Origin: Polytrichum commune
Taxonomy: Eukaryota > Streptophyta > Polytrichopsida > Polytrichales > Polytrichaceae
NCBI GenBank assembly: GCA_950295325.1
Contig: OX485805.1
Span: 32,907,501 to 32,971,500, forward strand
DNA: 64,000 nt
Reading direction: 5' to 3'
How positions within the stretch are numbered: the first letter of the stretch is position 1; each line of letters starts with the position of its first letter. A program made the position numbers and the translations under genes. Below are positions 11,641 to 21,603 of this stretch, in pieces. Under the pieces are notes generated by a model. That model had not been told where the DNA came from. It made no database searches and saw nothing but the letters and a program-made list of their open reading frames with translations.

Positions 11641-12059
11641 TTAAAGGTGCTCCAATTTCAACCATTTGAGGGCTTGTGGGCAAAATACTCTAATATTCTA
11701 GATGTAATTTTTTTTAATATATGAAGGTTGACATCCATTATAATTTGAAGAATTATAAGAATATGATAGGTTAGGTGTTTCTATAATTAGGTACCTTGAA
11801 GGACCCACAAAAAGGTTTGAGACATTTAAAGTTGATTATTTGTTGTGCATTGATGAAACATGGAGTTCAACCCAATATCTTATTTTTTGAAAATCCTAGC
11901 TATCATGAGACTGAATGAAAATCTCAAAAAAAAATCTCGAAAGATTGATAGATTGATCGGTTGTTCGCATCACGATAGGCTCACTACGATGCTTGTTGAA
12001 TTTTTTTAAGAAGTGGAGCTATAGATTCTCGTCCTTCCAGCAAGTGTGGAATCTTGTTT
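11641..12059. other. No gene recognised
   Basis: AT-rich sequence with no readable frame or repeat of note. It ends in a (tttg)n tract near 12055-12075. Confidence 0.5.
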
Positions 12060-12079
12060 GTTTGTTTGTTTGTTTTATT

Positions 12080-12330
12080 AGGGCCGACTATACAGATGCC
12101 ATAGATGGATGAATGTTGGATGTATTCTAGACGAATGTGTGTATAAGGATGGATGTATTTTTCTCGGTGCACTTGCGTAGGAAACTTGAGGCATGGGTGG
12201 ATGTACTGTTCGGGGTGCACTTGTGTAAGAAACTTGGGCATGGATGGATGACTGTTCGATAGATTGCAGATGAATGGGTATTAGGGTGGATGAACTTTTC
12301 TTGGTGCACATGTGCAAGAAACTTGAGGTT
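12080..12330 (+). repeat. Minisatellite, about 3-4 degenerate copies
   Basis: Units contain ggtgcacttg-gta-gaaacttg followed by gg-tggatg and an actgttcg block. Copies lie at about 12167, 12214 and 12303, with an extra partial copy before them. Overlapping minus-strand frames here share the repeated peptide FL.KCT and are products of the repetition, not genes. Confidence 0.6.
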
Positions 12331-13209
12331 CAGCCACATATGGCATGCAACTACAAGGATTGGATAGTTACTTGACAAATTTCCAGTTGGATTGTTACAC
12401 ATTGGTCAAATATTGGGTGAATGGTCATAACACATTCCAAGGGGGAGGGGGGGCGAACATTGATTATTATTGTAGAGTCCAACGATTGTTAATTCTAGCC
12501 GAATCAATCCTTGAGTTGAGTTCAAAGACCCTGAATTAATCTAGTGAGCTTAAGTTAGGATGGATCATCAACCAATCTATAGGAGAGAGGGAATTATTGC
12601 ATACGAGTGTAACTCTAATTCATTCAACAAATCAACATTAAGCTTGGAGGTTACCTGTTTAAGGTGATTTGACACTAGAATTAGTTTTTAAAACTTTGAA
12701 TTACTCTAGTCCAAGCCATTTGAGATGAGACAACCACAAACCTACAGGGGGTCAAAATTTTATGTTAGATGGATGAGAGGTACTCTCGTATGCGATAAAT
12801 CCCTCTCTCCCAAACTATAGGGGACAAGTTTGTACTATCGTCCCCTTGTCATGTGTCATGAAACCAAACCTATCAAATATATCAAAATAACATCATGAAT
12901 CTTGTTTATTTGATTTATCTCCTCCAAGACACATAACTTAAAACATGACTTGTTCACATACACATCATCACATGTCATGCGAACAAACCATGTCAACGGC
13001 CTTGTGTAGTGATGTCTCCTGTTGACATACACATCCCTACATGAATCTTGTTGACATCACTTGTTCCTTCAAGTTGGTACGTTGATTGTTGTTCCATAAT
13101 TTATTTGCAATGATCAAGGATGTTTAGATGCCTTTGTATGGGCACATGTGTTTTTTTAGGAGCATTAAAACTACAACTTATATAATTTCTCATGAACTTT
13201 CTATCGGTC
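12331..13209. other. No gene recognised
   Basis: No open frame or family signature can be supported. The sequence includes a short poly-G tract near 12440. Confidence 0.5.
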
Positions 13210-14192
13210 TTATTCTTAAAATTGTACTACATGTAAGTCTTATCTGATGTTCGTGAATCCACTTTGGGGCACGAGTTGCGTAGTTTACTCGCAGGGCGTA
13301 CCTCATTTTGGGGATCCCATGTAACATGAATGGGTCATCTAATTAGATGACCCATTCATCTAATTATAATGTGTTTAAAATTTGAGCATTCGTTGTTGAT
13401 TCTTACGCCACTCAAATTGACTAAGTTTGGTGACGGTGGGTTTTGTGATGGCAAGTGTCACTCGTTGATACCAAGGTGATCAATATATGAACTTTTTTGT
13501 AGGTAGGTACTACTTGTAAGTCTTATTTGTTGTTTATGAATCCACTTTGGGGTACGAGTTGCGTAGTTTACCCGCAGGGCGTAACTCATTTTGGGGATCC
13601 TATGTAACATGAATGGGTCATCCAATGTGTTCAAACTTTGAGGATTCGTTGTTGATTCTTACTCCACTCAAATTGACTAAGTTTGGTGACGGTGGGTTTT
13701 GTGATGGCAAGTGTCACTCGTTGATACCAAGGTGATCAATATATGAACTTTTTTGTAGGTAGGTACTACTTGTAAGTCTTATTTGTTGTTTATGAATCCA
13801 CTTTGGGGTACGAGTTGCGTAGTTTACCCGCAGGGCGTAACTCATTTTGGGGATCCTATGTAACATGAATGGGTCATCCAATGTGTTCAAACTTTGAGGA
13901 TTCGTTGTTGATTCTTACGCCACTCAAATTGACTAAGTTTGGTGACGGTGGGTTTTGTGATGGCAAGTGTCACTCGTTGATACCAAGGTGATCAATATAT
14001 GAACTTTTTTGTAGGTAGGTACTACTTGTAAGTCTTATTTGTTGTTTATGAATCCACTTTGGGGTACGAGTTGCGTAGTTTACCCGCAGGGCGTAACTCA
14101 TTTTGGGGATCCTATGTAACATGAATGGGTCATCCAATGTGTTCAAACTTTGAGGATTCGTTGTTGATTCTTACGCCACTCAAATTGACCTA
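13210..14192 (+). repeat. 256-bp tandem array, four copies
   Basis: The marker acgagttgcgtagtttac begins at 13271, 13554, 13810 and 14066. The last three copies are spaced exactly 256 bp and are nearly identical, so the amplification is recent. The first copy is longer by 27 bp because it contains a small palindromic insertion around 13334-13370. The array is cut at 14192 by a transposon and its remainder resumes at 15592. Confidence 0.92.
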
Positions 14193-14428
14193 GGGCCGGT
14201 TTACACTGTGGACCATGAACTTGGACCAAGGCTCTGCAAGGCAGCCAATTGGCTGTTGAAGTTGTCCCGGGAGAACTTGGGTTCACACTAAGGAAAAAAT
14301 GGCAGAGGGACCATGAAGGTGAAGGTCGAGGTCCCCAAAATACAATTTTTAAGGCCTAATAAATGCACTGACATGGTCCAACGGGTTTTGCGGTGAGAGG
14401 CAAGAGAGGTTTGGTAGGAAAAGGCGGA

Positions 14429-14686
14429 TAACATTACCCAACCCAATACTCTTAACTCCGGCGTGGAGTTCGATGCGGCTCCGGGGAGGTTCGGATGCCA
14501 GCTCCGGTGGGTCCATTTTTTTGGCCCTCCCCGTTTTGGCCCTTTGATGACTTTTTTTGGTTTTTGTTTTGCTAAATTTGGATTCTAATTTGGCCCATCC
14601 GAACCCACCGGAGCTGGCATCCGAACCTCCCCAGAGCCGCATCGAACTCCGCGCCGGAGTTAAGAGTATTGGGTTGGGTAATGTTA
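14429..14686. repeat. Nested near-perfect foldback, 84-bp arms
   Basis: The arm 14429-14512 is the reverse complement of 14603-14686 with about two mismatches in 84 bp, around a 90-bp loop. It is more GC-rich than its surroundings. The predicted frames on both strands (14349-14702 minus, 14557-15033 plus) are consequences of the palindrome and read the same peptide. It is probably a separate MITE that inserted into element E. Confidence 0.85.
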
Positions 14687-14922
14687 GGGGGAAAAGGCCC
14701 ATGGTAGAGAAATACCATTTTAATAAATTCTTAATGAACCTACCCTCTATGTGCCTTGATCATAACTTAGCCCATAAGACATACCATTACTATCTTGCCC
14801 TACCCCTTAAACCGGCTCCCACGTGTTTCACCAAACAACGTGGGACATCTAAAACTCAAGAATTTGAGTGCAGATTTGTTTTTTTCCCTCTATCAACAGT
14901 AATGTTTGGAATTTGGGGGCTT

Positions 14923-14973
14923 GTAATATACCATTGGAAAGGTCTTGAAAATACCTTTCCAATGGTATATTAC
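14923..14973. repeat. Perfect 21-bp hairpin with 9-nt loop
   Basis: 14923-14943 (gtaatataccattggaaagg plus t) is the exact reverse complement of 14953-14973, separated by cttgaaaat. The perfection stands out in otherwise diverged DNA. It could be a young insertion scar, a small-RNA precursor or a structural palindrome. Nothing here shows that it is transcribed. Confidence 0.8.
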
Positions 14974-15591
14974 ACGCCACAAATTTATAAAATTACAGTT
15001 GCAAAACAAAAACAAAAATCTGTAGTTGTTTAGTGATTGTAGATCAGGGTGGTCAAAAGAACCGCAATGGGAAATCTTCTAACACTAATTATTAAAGAAT
15101 TGAACTTTAGTGTTGAGCAAGTAGGGTGGTAAAAACATTAAATATAATCAAACACTAAATATCATATTTAATGTAGTGACAACACAAGGTACATGTCACA
15201 TGTAAATTACATGTCACATGTACAAATTAAATCGCTCATATTTTTGTGAAAATTGTTATGAGAAGATTTGCAAGCCACATCTTCGACACATTTAACAAGA
15301 AGTGAAGACAAGTGAAGCCCAAGAGAAGACAAGACAACGGTCAAATTTGAATTTTTTTTCAAAATTAATTGCCCTTTTTGGGCATGTATTAAAAAAAAAT
15401 CAGCACGTTCACTTTTTGGTGCATGGTCATTCTTCTTGGTCCATATTTGGTTTACACCTAGTGAGGGGCCCAAGGCTCTCAAAACTAATTTTTAATGAAG
15501 TCGGACCATGGAAGTCGGACCATGAATTCGGACCATTGACAAAGGCCATCTTCCATGGTCCGACTTCATGGTCCATAGTGTAAATCGGCCC

Positions 15592-15676
15592 TAAGTTTGG
15601 TGATGGTGGGTTTTGTGATGGCAAGTGTCACTCGTTGAAACCAAGTTGATCATTATCTAAACTTTTGTGTAGGTAG
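15592..15676 (+). repeat. Remainder of the 256-bp array unit
   Basis: After element E the sequence resumes exactly where the array unit was interrupted (taagtttggtga, ttttgtgatggcaagtgtcactcgttg) and continues to the ttttgtgtaggtag segment. This unit is more diverged than copies 2-4, as expected of an edge unit. Confidence 0.85.
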
Positions 15677-16158
15677 ATTTGAAAGCTAGAGAGACGGATT
15701 TGAATCTACTTAAGGTATGTGAGCCTTTTGTGGTTACTCCTCGTAATGGGACCCCTATATTTGAGTGGTATATGGCAAAGCTTGAAGTTAACAATGGATG
15801 AACAAAAAAATATTAAAAATGTTCTCATCATTTTAGTGACACGAAAAGACATGTCTTATGATGAACTTAAACTTTGTGCTCAAAATAATCACCATTTTAA
15901 AGTCAATAGTTGACAAAATTGGGAGGGTCTACATGATCCTTTAACCCCTTACTTCTCACGCCCAATTTCCCTCAATTATGCCCAAAAAATGTGACCTCAA
16001 TTTCAACGATTATAGTTGGAGATCTAAATTTTTTTTGACAAATTCAACTGTAGAGATGTTTGTAGGTTAGAGGTGAATATTCACAATCCAAATTTTAAGC
16101 CTTGAAGATTTGTCATGTAGGAGATTATAATAGGAATGGCAATAGTCTAATGATCTAT
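15677..16158. other. No gene recognised
   Basis: There are fragments that resemble the R2 family (the atatttgagtggtatatgg and agacatgtctt motifs near 15750-15855), but no gene. Confidence 0.4.
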
Positions 16159-16745
16159 TGCTAAAATCTCATATCACATGTGAGGATTCAAGAAGAATCT
16201 AAAATTCAAAATCCAAGTTGAGAACCATGACAACCAACCAACACCAACCATTGGACACACATTTACCTTAGTGGTCCACAACAAAATCCTTAAACAAGTG
16301 GTTAGTTGCAAGAGTTCTCTACCCTAGTATTATCTTGCACTTGTGACCAATTATGGTTGGCTGTCCAACCAAGACCAAACTTGGACTCATTTTGAAGACC
16401 ACTTTACATCAACCATCACTTGTAACTAAAGTCAAACCAAGAACAAGGAAAGTTAACAAAATTCTTTAGATTGTTGCTAAAATCTCATATGACATGTGAG
16501 GATTCAAGAAGAACCTAAAATTCAAAATCCAAGTTGAGAACCATGACAACCAACCAACACCAACCATTCAACACACATTCACCTTAGTGGTCCACAACAA
16601 AATCCTTAAACAAGTGGTTAGTCGCAAGAGTTTTTTACCCTAGTATTATCTTGCACTTGTGACCAATTATGGTTGGCTGTCCAACCAAGACGAAGCTTGG
16701 ACTCATTTTAAAGACCACTTTACATCAACCATCACTTGCAACTAA
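16159..16745 (+). repeat. 316-bp tandem duplication
   Basis: 16159-16433 and 16475-16745 are about 95 percent identical, with the unit starting tgctaaaatctcatat at 16159 and 16475. A short unique spacer separates them. Both units contain caaccaaccaacaccaacc and catcaaccatcact. No frame is conserved, so they are non-coding. Confidence 0.9.
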
Positions 16746-17339
16746 ACTTCACTTGAAAAACAAGTTACTAACACCATATGTGACCAGTTCTAGTTGGTTG
16801 CCAAACTTTGGCCCATTTATAGACCACCCCTAGGCCTCCTCCCACAGGGCAGAGCCAATAAAAAAGAAAGAAAACACAACAAACTAAGTGAGACCTGGAC
16901 ATGTACAACGGGCCAGGCCCAACAGTTTCTTGGAAGCCGGGTATTTGGGTATGACCCGTTCCGCTGTGGTCCTGCTCGCCATGCTTGGGCAGGCCGCCAT
17001 GACCATTCCTCGGCTACTCTTTCTTTCTGCACACGTCTCACCCTGCCATTCCTCTCCAACATTACATAACGTCTCTCTTCTCTCTCTCGCAGTCTCCATC
17101 TCACTGCACGCCCTCGCCCCAGAGGTTCTCCCAAGCCACTCCAATCCAACTTTGATGCACATCTCGTCATTCGGGTGCTTCATCGCTGCTTCTTCGCCAC
17201 AAATCGGTGTATACAAAGGTATGTGCTGCGGATTCCTGCTTGTCGGTTTGTGCTTTTCATGTAATCTTAATGCGTGGATCGTGTAAAGAAACTGTCCTCC
17301 TAGTAAGTGGCAAGGTCAGGCTAGCTATAGTTCTGTCAG

Positions 17340-17855
17340 GGTAATTACGGACGTTCTCGTTTGTTTCAGGCGTTCTATTTTCTTTTCCCGAGCTCTTCAT
17401 GCACAAGTTAATTAGCACTGGTGTTTAAGAAGAGATAAGAAGGTCTGAGACCTCCATAGCTGCGGCGGAGGACAGATCAGTAGGTCAAATTTTGTTTTGT
17501 TTACCTTCTGGTTCCATCGATTTCTTGATGTAGGAATCGTAGTTTGATGCAGTTTGATGTAGGTTTTGTAGTTTTTGCACTAATGTGAGTAATTCGACGA
17601 GTGAAGTACACTTAAAAGCATGGCTTCTTGATTTTGCGATTTAATTGCCTTCTAAAATGTGAGCATACGAAGGGTCCAATATTGTTCCATCGGGGTGAGT
17701 TGCTAATTACGGACGTTCTCGTTGCATTCGTTCTATATTCTTTTTCCCGAGCCCTTGATGCGTAGTACTGGTATTTGAGAATTGTTAATAAGGTCCGAGA
17801 CCTCCATAGCTGCAGTGGAGGAAAGGTCAGTAGGTCACTTTTTGTTGTGTGTACA
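17340..17855 (+). repeat. Two diverged tandem copies upstream of the GTPase fragment
   Basis: 17340-17515 and 17702-17855 share taattacggacgttctcgtt, a ttttcccgagc block, gagacctccatagctgc, and gtaggtca followed by a ttctggttc end. The surrounding 16.8-18.2 kb is less AT-rich than its neighbours and could be leader or intron of the gene whose fragment follows. The predicted frames between 16794 and 17286 lie on both strands and match nothing I know. Confidence 0.6.
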
Positions 17856-18219
17856 TTCTGGTTCTTTTCTCGTTTGAAATCGATTCCTTTGAACTGTTTG
17901 GTTCCAACAGATTAAAAATATGTTCCGGGATGTATAATTGAAGATTCATCGCATCATGCTCATGACAGTAATTGAGGTATTTGCAACGGTTGCATAGTCT
18001 GACGCGATATGGCGGAATGTTTAGATCCTATTTTCATCTCCTAGGTTACTTGTACGAATTGTCTTGATCAACTGGATGGCATTGTGAAAAGCAAACTTTT
18101 GGTCTACGCTATATGACGTTTGGCTTCTGATGTTACTATTTAAGAGTGTAGCTCACCTTAAGTTGCCTATTCACAAGTTGTGTATTTGTTTTGGGACATT
18201 GGATTGATCCTTCAAGTCA

Positions 18220-18480
18220 ATGGGACTTTCCGATCTAGTCTCGATTAGCCAGGGGTGCCGGCAAATTTGTTTGTATCGAACCCTACCTTTCAAACCTTCG
18301 TTATTGAGAGCCGCCCTTGCTGAGGTGGACGAAGAGGGCCAGGGCATTGGAGAAGAGGATCAGGTCCCTGTGAGAGAGGAGGATCAAATGTTGCTGCGTG
18401 TCAGTGTTGTTCGATCTCTGAATGCCGGGAAATCGAAACTTACAAATCGATTGGTTAGCATTCACATAAATAATTTCTAA
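18220..18480 (+). pseudogene. ERA-like GTPase fragment (G1 region), degenerate
   Basis: The frame contains EEDQMLLRVSVVRSLNAGKS followed by KLTNRL, matching the start of the G domain in organellar ERA-type GTPases, where VVGxPNAGKSxLTN is usual. ERA GTPases bind GTP through this P-loop and act in small-subunit ribosome assembly. Here the first P-loop glycine is arginine and the proline is leucine, so nucleotide binding would be impaired. A splice donor (ttg|gttagc) follows at 18453/18454, as if an exon ended there, but no later exon is visible before repeat R1 and the CACTA element. It is a decayed or transposed exon. Confidence 0.5.
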
Positions 18481-18574
18481 CATCTTTGCTTTGATATCTT
18501 CTGACTTCTCTCTTCTTTCCCTGATTGGGAGGTCAGTACTCCGCCAATGACATGGTACATAACCCCTAGTGCAT

Positions 18575-18800
18575 ACACCTATGATCGGGGAGAACCGGCA
18601 GTTAGTTACAGATGAACCGGTTGAGTTTGAGAAATAACCAGTTGAAGTTCAAGACTTCAGGAGAATTACCGATCACTTTAGAGGAACTCATGGAATATAC
18701 CTCAAATTAATATAGGAAGACCGAAGTATGTCAACATGTAACCGGTTGGACTTGCAAACACTAGGATCTCAACTGATTATGCCCATAAATCTCCCCGATC
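18575..18800 (+). repeat. Dispersed repeat R1, copy 2 (coding-like on the plus strand)
   Basis: Plus-strand translation gives RQLVTDEPVEFEK, a stop, then PVEVQDFRRITDHFRG and, after an interruption, CNRLDLQTLGSQ. This is the same peptide series as the minus strand of 39405-39640. It lies directly left of the CACTA-type element. Confidence 0.7.
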
Positions 18801-18848
18801 ACTGGCATACACACTAGAAGGAATGGGTCCCCTTCGACATACCCCCTT

Positions 18849-18872
18849 CGACACGGAGGGCCCTCCGTGTCG
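18849..18872. repeat. Perfect 24-bp palindrome
   Basis: The half-site CGACACGGAGGG is followed immediately by its exact reverse complement, with no spacer. It lies 37 bp inside the left end of the CACTA-type element, in a region where transposase-binding subterminal repeats are expected. It could be such a site, but this is inference. Confidence 0.8.
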
Positions 18873-18978
18873 CAAGTTTCCACACGCTTGAATTTTGAGC
18901 TTGAATTTTGAGCTCCGCGACATATAATTTCAACATGTGTGGAAGTTGTGTCATTCTAATGTCATTAGTTTGGTCCAT

Positions 18979-19165
18979 GAAGGAATGTTCTATAATTAAG
19001 GCGTTTCATAGATCTTCTAACTAGACTTTGACCTAGATGTAAGTCACCTACTTCATTAACTACCTAAATGTGAAGGAATGTTCTATAATTAAGGCGTTTC
19101 ATAGATCTTCTAGCTAGACTTTGACGTAGATGTAAGTCACCTACTTCATTAACTACCTAAATGTG
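18979..19165 (+). repeat. 94-bp tandem duplication
   Basis: gaaggaatgttctataatt starts at 18979 and again at 19073. The units differ at only a few positions. It is internal to the CACTA-type element. Confidence 0.85.
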
Positions 19166-19254
19166 ACTCACCTACTTCATTAAGTACTAAGGTAGGAGAG
19201 AGGAAATTACCGCATACAAGTGTATCTTTCATTCATCCAACATCAAAGCATTAA

Positions 19255-19805
19255 GATAGTACATAGTAAATACTAAACAATAAATATTTCACAGTAAATA
19301 GTAGACAATTTATAGTATATAATCAATAAAATACCGTTAATAGTAAAACAGTATACTATAAATAGTAAATAGTAAACATCGGACATACATAGTAAATAAT
19401 ATACTATATACAGTATATAATAATATAACTATGAAAATAACGAATATCATACCATTAATAGTAATAATATACATTAAATATTAAATATTAAATACCAGAC
19501 CATAAATAGTAAATAGTATACTATAAAAAATAGATAATAAAAAATTCTGAAAATAAAAATATTAAAAATAAAAAATAAAAAATAAAACTATAAACATTGA
19601 ATATTAGGTAGTACATAGTAAATATTAGAATATAAACAGTAAATACGAGGCAGTAAATAGAAAATACCAGACAGTTAATAGTAAATAATACACAGTAAAA
19701 ACAAATACTGGGCAGTAAATAATAACCAGTAAATAGTAGACAGTAAATACTGGACAGTAAATAATAGACAGTAAATAGTAGACAGTAAATAATAGACAGT
19801 AAATA
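19255..19805 (+). repeat. AT-rich minisatellite of cagtaaatagta-like units
   Basis: Roughly 550 bp consist of irregular 10-15 bp units such as agtaaatagtagac and agtatactata. The minus-strand frame of tyrosine- and leucine-rich repeats is a translation of this tract and is not a gene. Confidence 0.85.
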
Positions 19806-19861
19806 AATAAAAAGTAACTTGGGGTCTCTACATACAAAGGTTTTGAAAACTCCTCATGTAT

Positions 19862-20040
19862 CATGCGCGGAGTGGTGGCTTAGTGGCTAAGGCCTCCATG
19901 TGGGAGCCAAGTGGTTCAAGGATCAAATCCCTTGGCCCCCCCGCCCTTGGCTTATCCTTCCTTGGTAGGTATATGGCTAGGCACTTGGATGTATGTGCCT
20001 ATTAAAGGGGTGGGTTGGGTGGAGGGTGAGGATTGCATTT
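19862..20040 (+). mobile_element. tRNA-derived SINE head inside the CACTA element
   Basis: TGGCTTAGTGG (near 19873) fits RNA polymerase III box A, and GGATCAAATCC (near 19919) fits box B, at tRNA-like spacing of about 35 bp. The segment does not fold into a complete tRNA with a paired acceptor stem. It is followed by a C-rich stretch rather than a CCA-type end, so a SINE head is more likely than a tRNA gene. Tail and target duplications were not identified. Confidence 0.5.
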
Positions 20041-20351
20041 ATTAATGGAGATTTCTTTTAAGGAGACATATTATATGAGATTAAATTAATGTACCTCTGC
20101 AATTTCCACATAATCATTAATTATCGCGGCGATCAAGGTCATTAATTGCCACGGCCGTCAAAATCATTAATTACGGTCGCAGTCAAAGGCCTTAAACATT
20201 TCTAACACTCACTTGGTAAAAAATAGGACTGGTCCAGGATGACAGTACCCCACAGGACTGCTTTACTTCATGACACATGTCATGACCCAAACACACTGTC
20301 ATTTATGTGTCCTTTTTGTGTTAGAAAGGACCCCCATTCCTTCTAGTGACA

Positions 20352-20843
20352 CTAGCCATTCGATGTTGACTTAATTCATTGGTATCTACCTTGCTCGAGG
20401 GGTTAATTATGTCAAGGATTCTTTTCTGCAATTGATTCGACTATGTGGTACCGGTTTTGGCTCCAGCTTGGATTGATTGGATTTTCGAGTTATTGATTGG
20501 ATTGTCTCAATCTCTGTGCATAAACCTCAGTGGACACATAAGCCAATCAACTGTGATCTAATTCATTACTGTCAACTTCGCTTGACGGTGTCCTTATTTT
20601 CAAGGATTCTTTTCTGCTATTGATTCGACTCCGTTAAATCTTAGGTAGTTGGATGTTTAGGGTTCAAGCCTTAAATCTCATTCATTCTATTTATGTACAA
20701 TTATAATGCCAACTTTTGCTCTAGTTTGGGTTTATGTTTTCATTGGTTGATTGGATTCCCAATCGATGTGCACAAACCTCGGTGCATACATTGGTCATTC
20801 AATGATGATCTAATTGATTGGTGTCTACTTTGTGTGTGCGGTG
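20352..20843 (+). repeat. Degenerate tandem repeats upstream of the NLR relic, part 1
   Basis: Repeated blocks include gatgttgac or gatgatc + taattcattggt, a tcaaggattcttttctgc block, a gctccag/gctctag-cttgg block and a caatctctgtgcataaacct block. At least three diverged units of around 220-240 bp are present before the MITE at 20844, and they resume at 21232. They may be multiplied intron sequence of the resistance gene. Confidence 0.6.
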
Positions 20844-21231
20844 TAAGGTAGGGGTGGCAATTTCCGTGTGGGTCCTAAAGTCGACCCCTATGTCAGAAGC
20901 ACCTTTTTAGGTGCTTTTACCTGGGTTTACAAAAGCACCTATCAAGGTGCTTTTACCGTTCACAGCGCTGCCATCATTTCATTGGCTGCCAGCGGTCGGT
21001 TTTAGAAATCCACCCTGTGGATATACCACGTACCCTATGTGCGAGTGTTGGTCACTCTACAAGGTTTTCTTTAAAAATTTGTAGGAAATCATAAACATGC
21101 TGGAAAATTTTGATTTTTTCATAGTTGCTCTTGCACCAGCTTTGCGGAGCGCTCAAAATTTATAAAAAAATAGTTTCAGCATCCCAACTAGGCACATTTG
21201 AAATTTGGACGGAAATTGCCACCCTACCTTA
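20844..21231. mobile_element. MITE, 388 bp, terminal inverted repeats
   Basis: The left end TAAGGTAGGGGTGGCAATTT is repeated inverted at 21208-21231, with one base-length difference. A second inverted pair (aggtgcttttacc, agcacct...aggtgctttt) lies at 20907-20960. It interrupts one of the NLR-upstream repeats. The TAA/TTA at its ends may be part of the terminal repeat or a target duplication, so the class is undecided. Confidence 0.75.
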
Positions 21232-21600
21232 ATTACTTTCAAGGGTTTGTTCTGCTACCAAATAAACTGTGCAAAAATCTCAGGGAGGCAGAGGATTAGG
21301 GTTTAAGCTATAATATCTCATTCGTTCTATTTCACGTACAGTTGTGGTGCTGGTTTTTGATCTAGCTTGGGATTCTTTCTCAGTTGTTTAGTGGATCATT
21401 TCCCTTTCTGTGTCTACATTAGCAATTCAATGTTGACTTACTTTATTAGTATCAACTTTGCTTTATGGTGAAAATACTGTCAAGGGTTCTATTCTTATTG
21501 ATTGGACCATGCACAATCTCATGCAGATGGAGGTTAGGTTGTAGGGCATAAGGTTTTATTTAATTTACCTAGTGTATAAATGTGGTCTCATTTTTTGCTC
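21232..21600 (+). repeat. Degenerate tandem repeats upstream of the NLR relic, part 2
   Basis: Continuation of the units seen at 20352-20843, with ttaattactttcaagg, a gctcc/gatctagcttgg block and a tcaatgttgacttac block. The last unit ends in tttttgctccag, which serves as the putative splice acceptor of the first preserved NLR exon. Confidence 0.6.
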
Positions 21601-21603
21601 CAG

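Larger units (their letters stand above)
14193..15591. mobile_element. PIF/Harbinger-like element E inside the 256-bp array
   Basis: The termini GGGCCGGTTTACACTGTGG and its inverse ending at 15591 (GGGCCGATTTACACTATGG read from the other strand) are about 90 percent identical and continue with GACCATGAA on both sides. The unoccupied site is known from the array itself (gactaagtttgg). Here the flanks read CCTA on the left and TAAG on the right, compatible with duplication of a CTAA or TAA target with one change. The 1399-bp interior has no transposase, but carries a nested foldback and a perfect hairpin. Confidence 0.8.
18812..20348. mobile_element. CACTA-type non-autonomous transposon, 1537 bp, TSD ACA
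   Basis: The left terminus CACTAGAAGGAATGGG at 18812 is repeated inverted at the right end, finishing at 20348 (16 of 16 identical). Both sides are flanked by the 3-bp direct repeat ACA (18809-18811 and 20349-20351). A CACTA terminus with a 3-bp target duplication defines the CACTA/En-Spm superfamily. The interior has no transposase. It holds a 24-bp palindrome, a 94-bp tandem duplication, a long AT-rich minisatellite and a tRNA-like SINE head. It sits between repeat R1 and the NLR-associated repeats. Confidence 0.88.

Noticed and set aside
13210-15676. CRISPR-like array
   Set aside because: Units are 256 bp with no short direct repeats and unique spacers, in a plant genome; it is a simple tandem array.
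16794-17286. Overlapping frames on both strands of up to 132 codons in a GC-richer stretch
   Set aside because: No motif, no splice-consistent continuation, and both strands open equally, as expected from composition.
19870-19945. Possible tRNA gene
   Set aside because: Box A and B are present, but acceptor and anticodon stems do not pair convincingly and it lies inside a transposon; a SINE head fits better.
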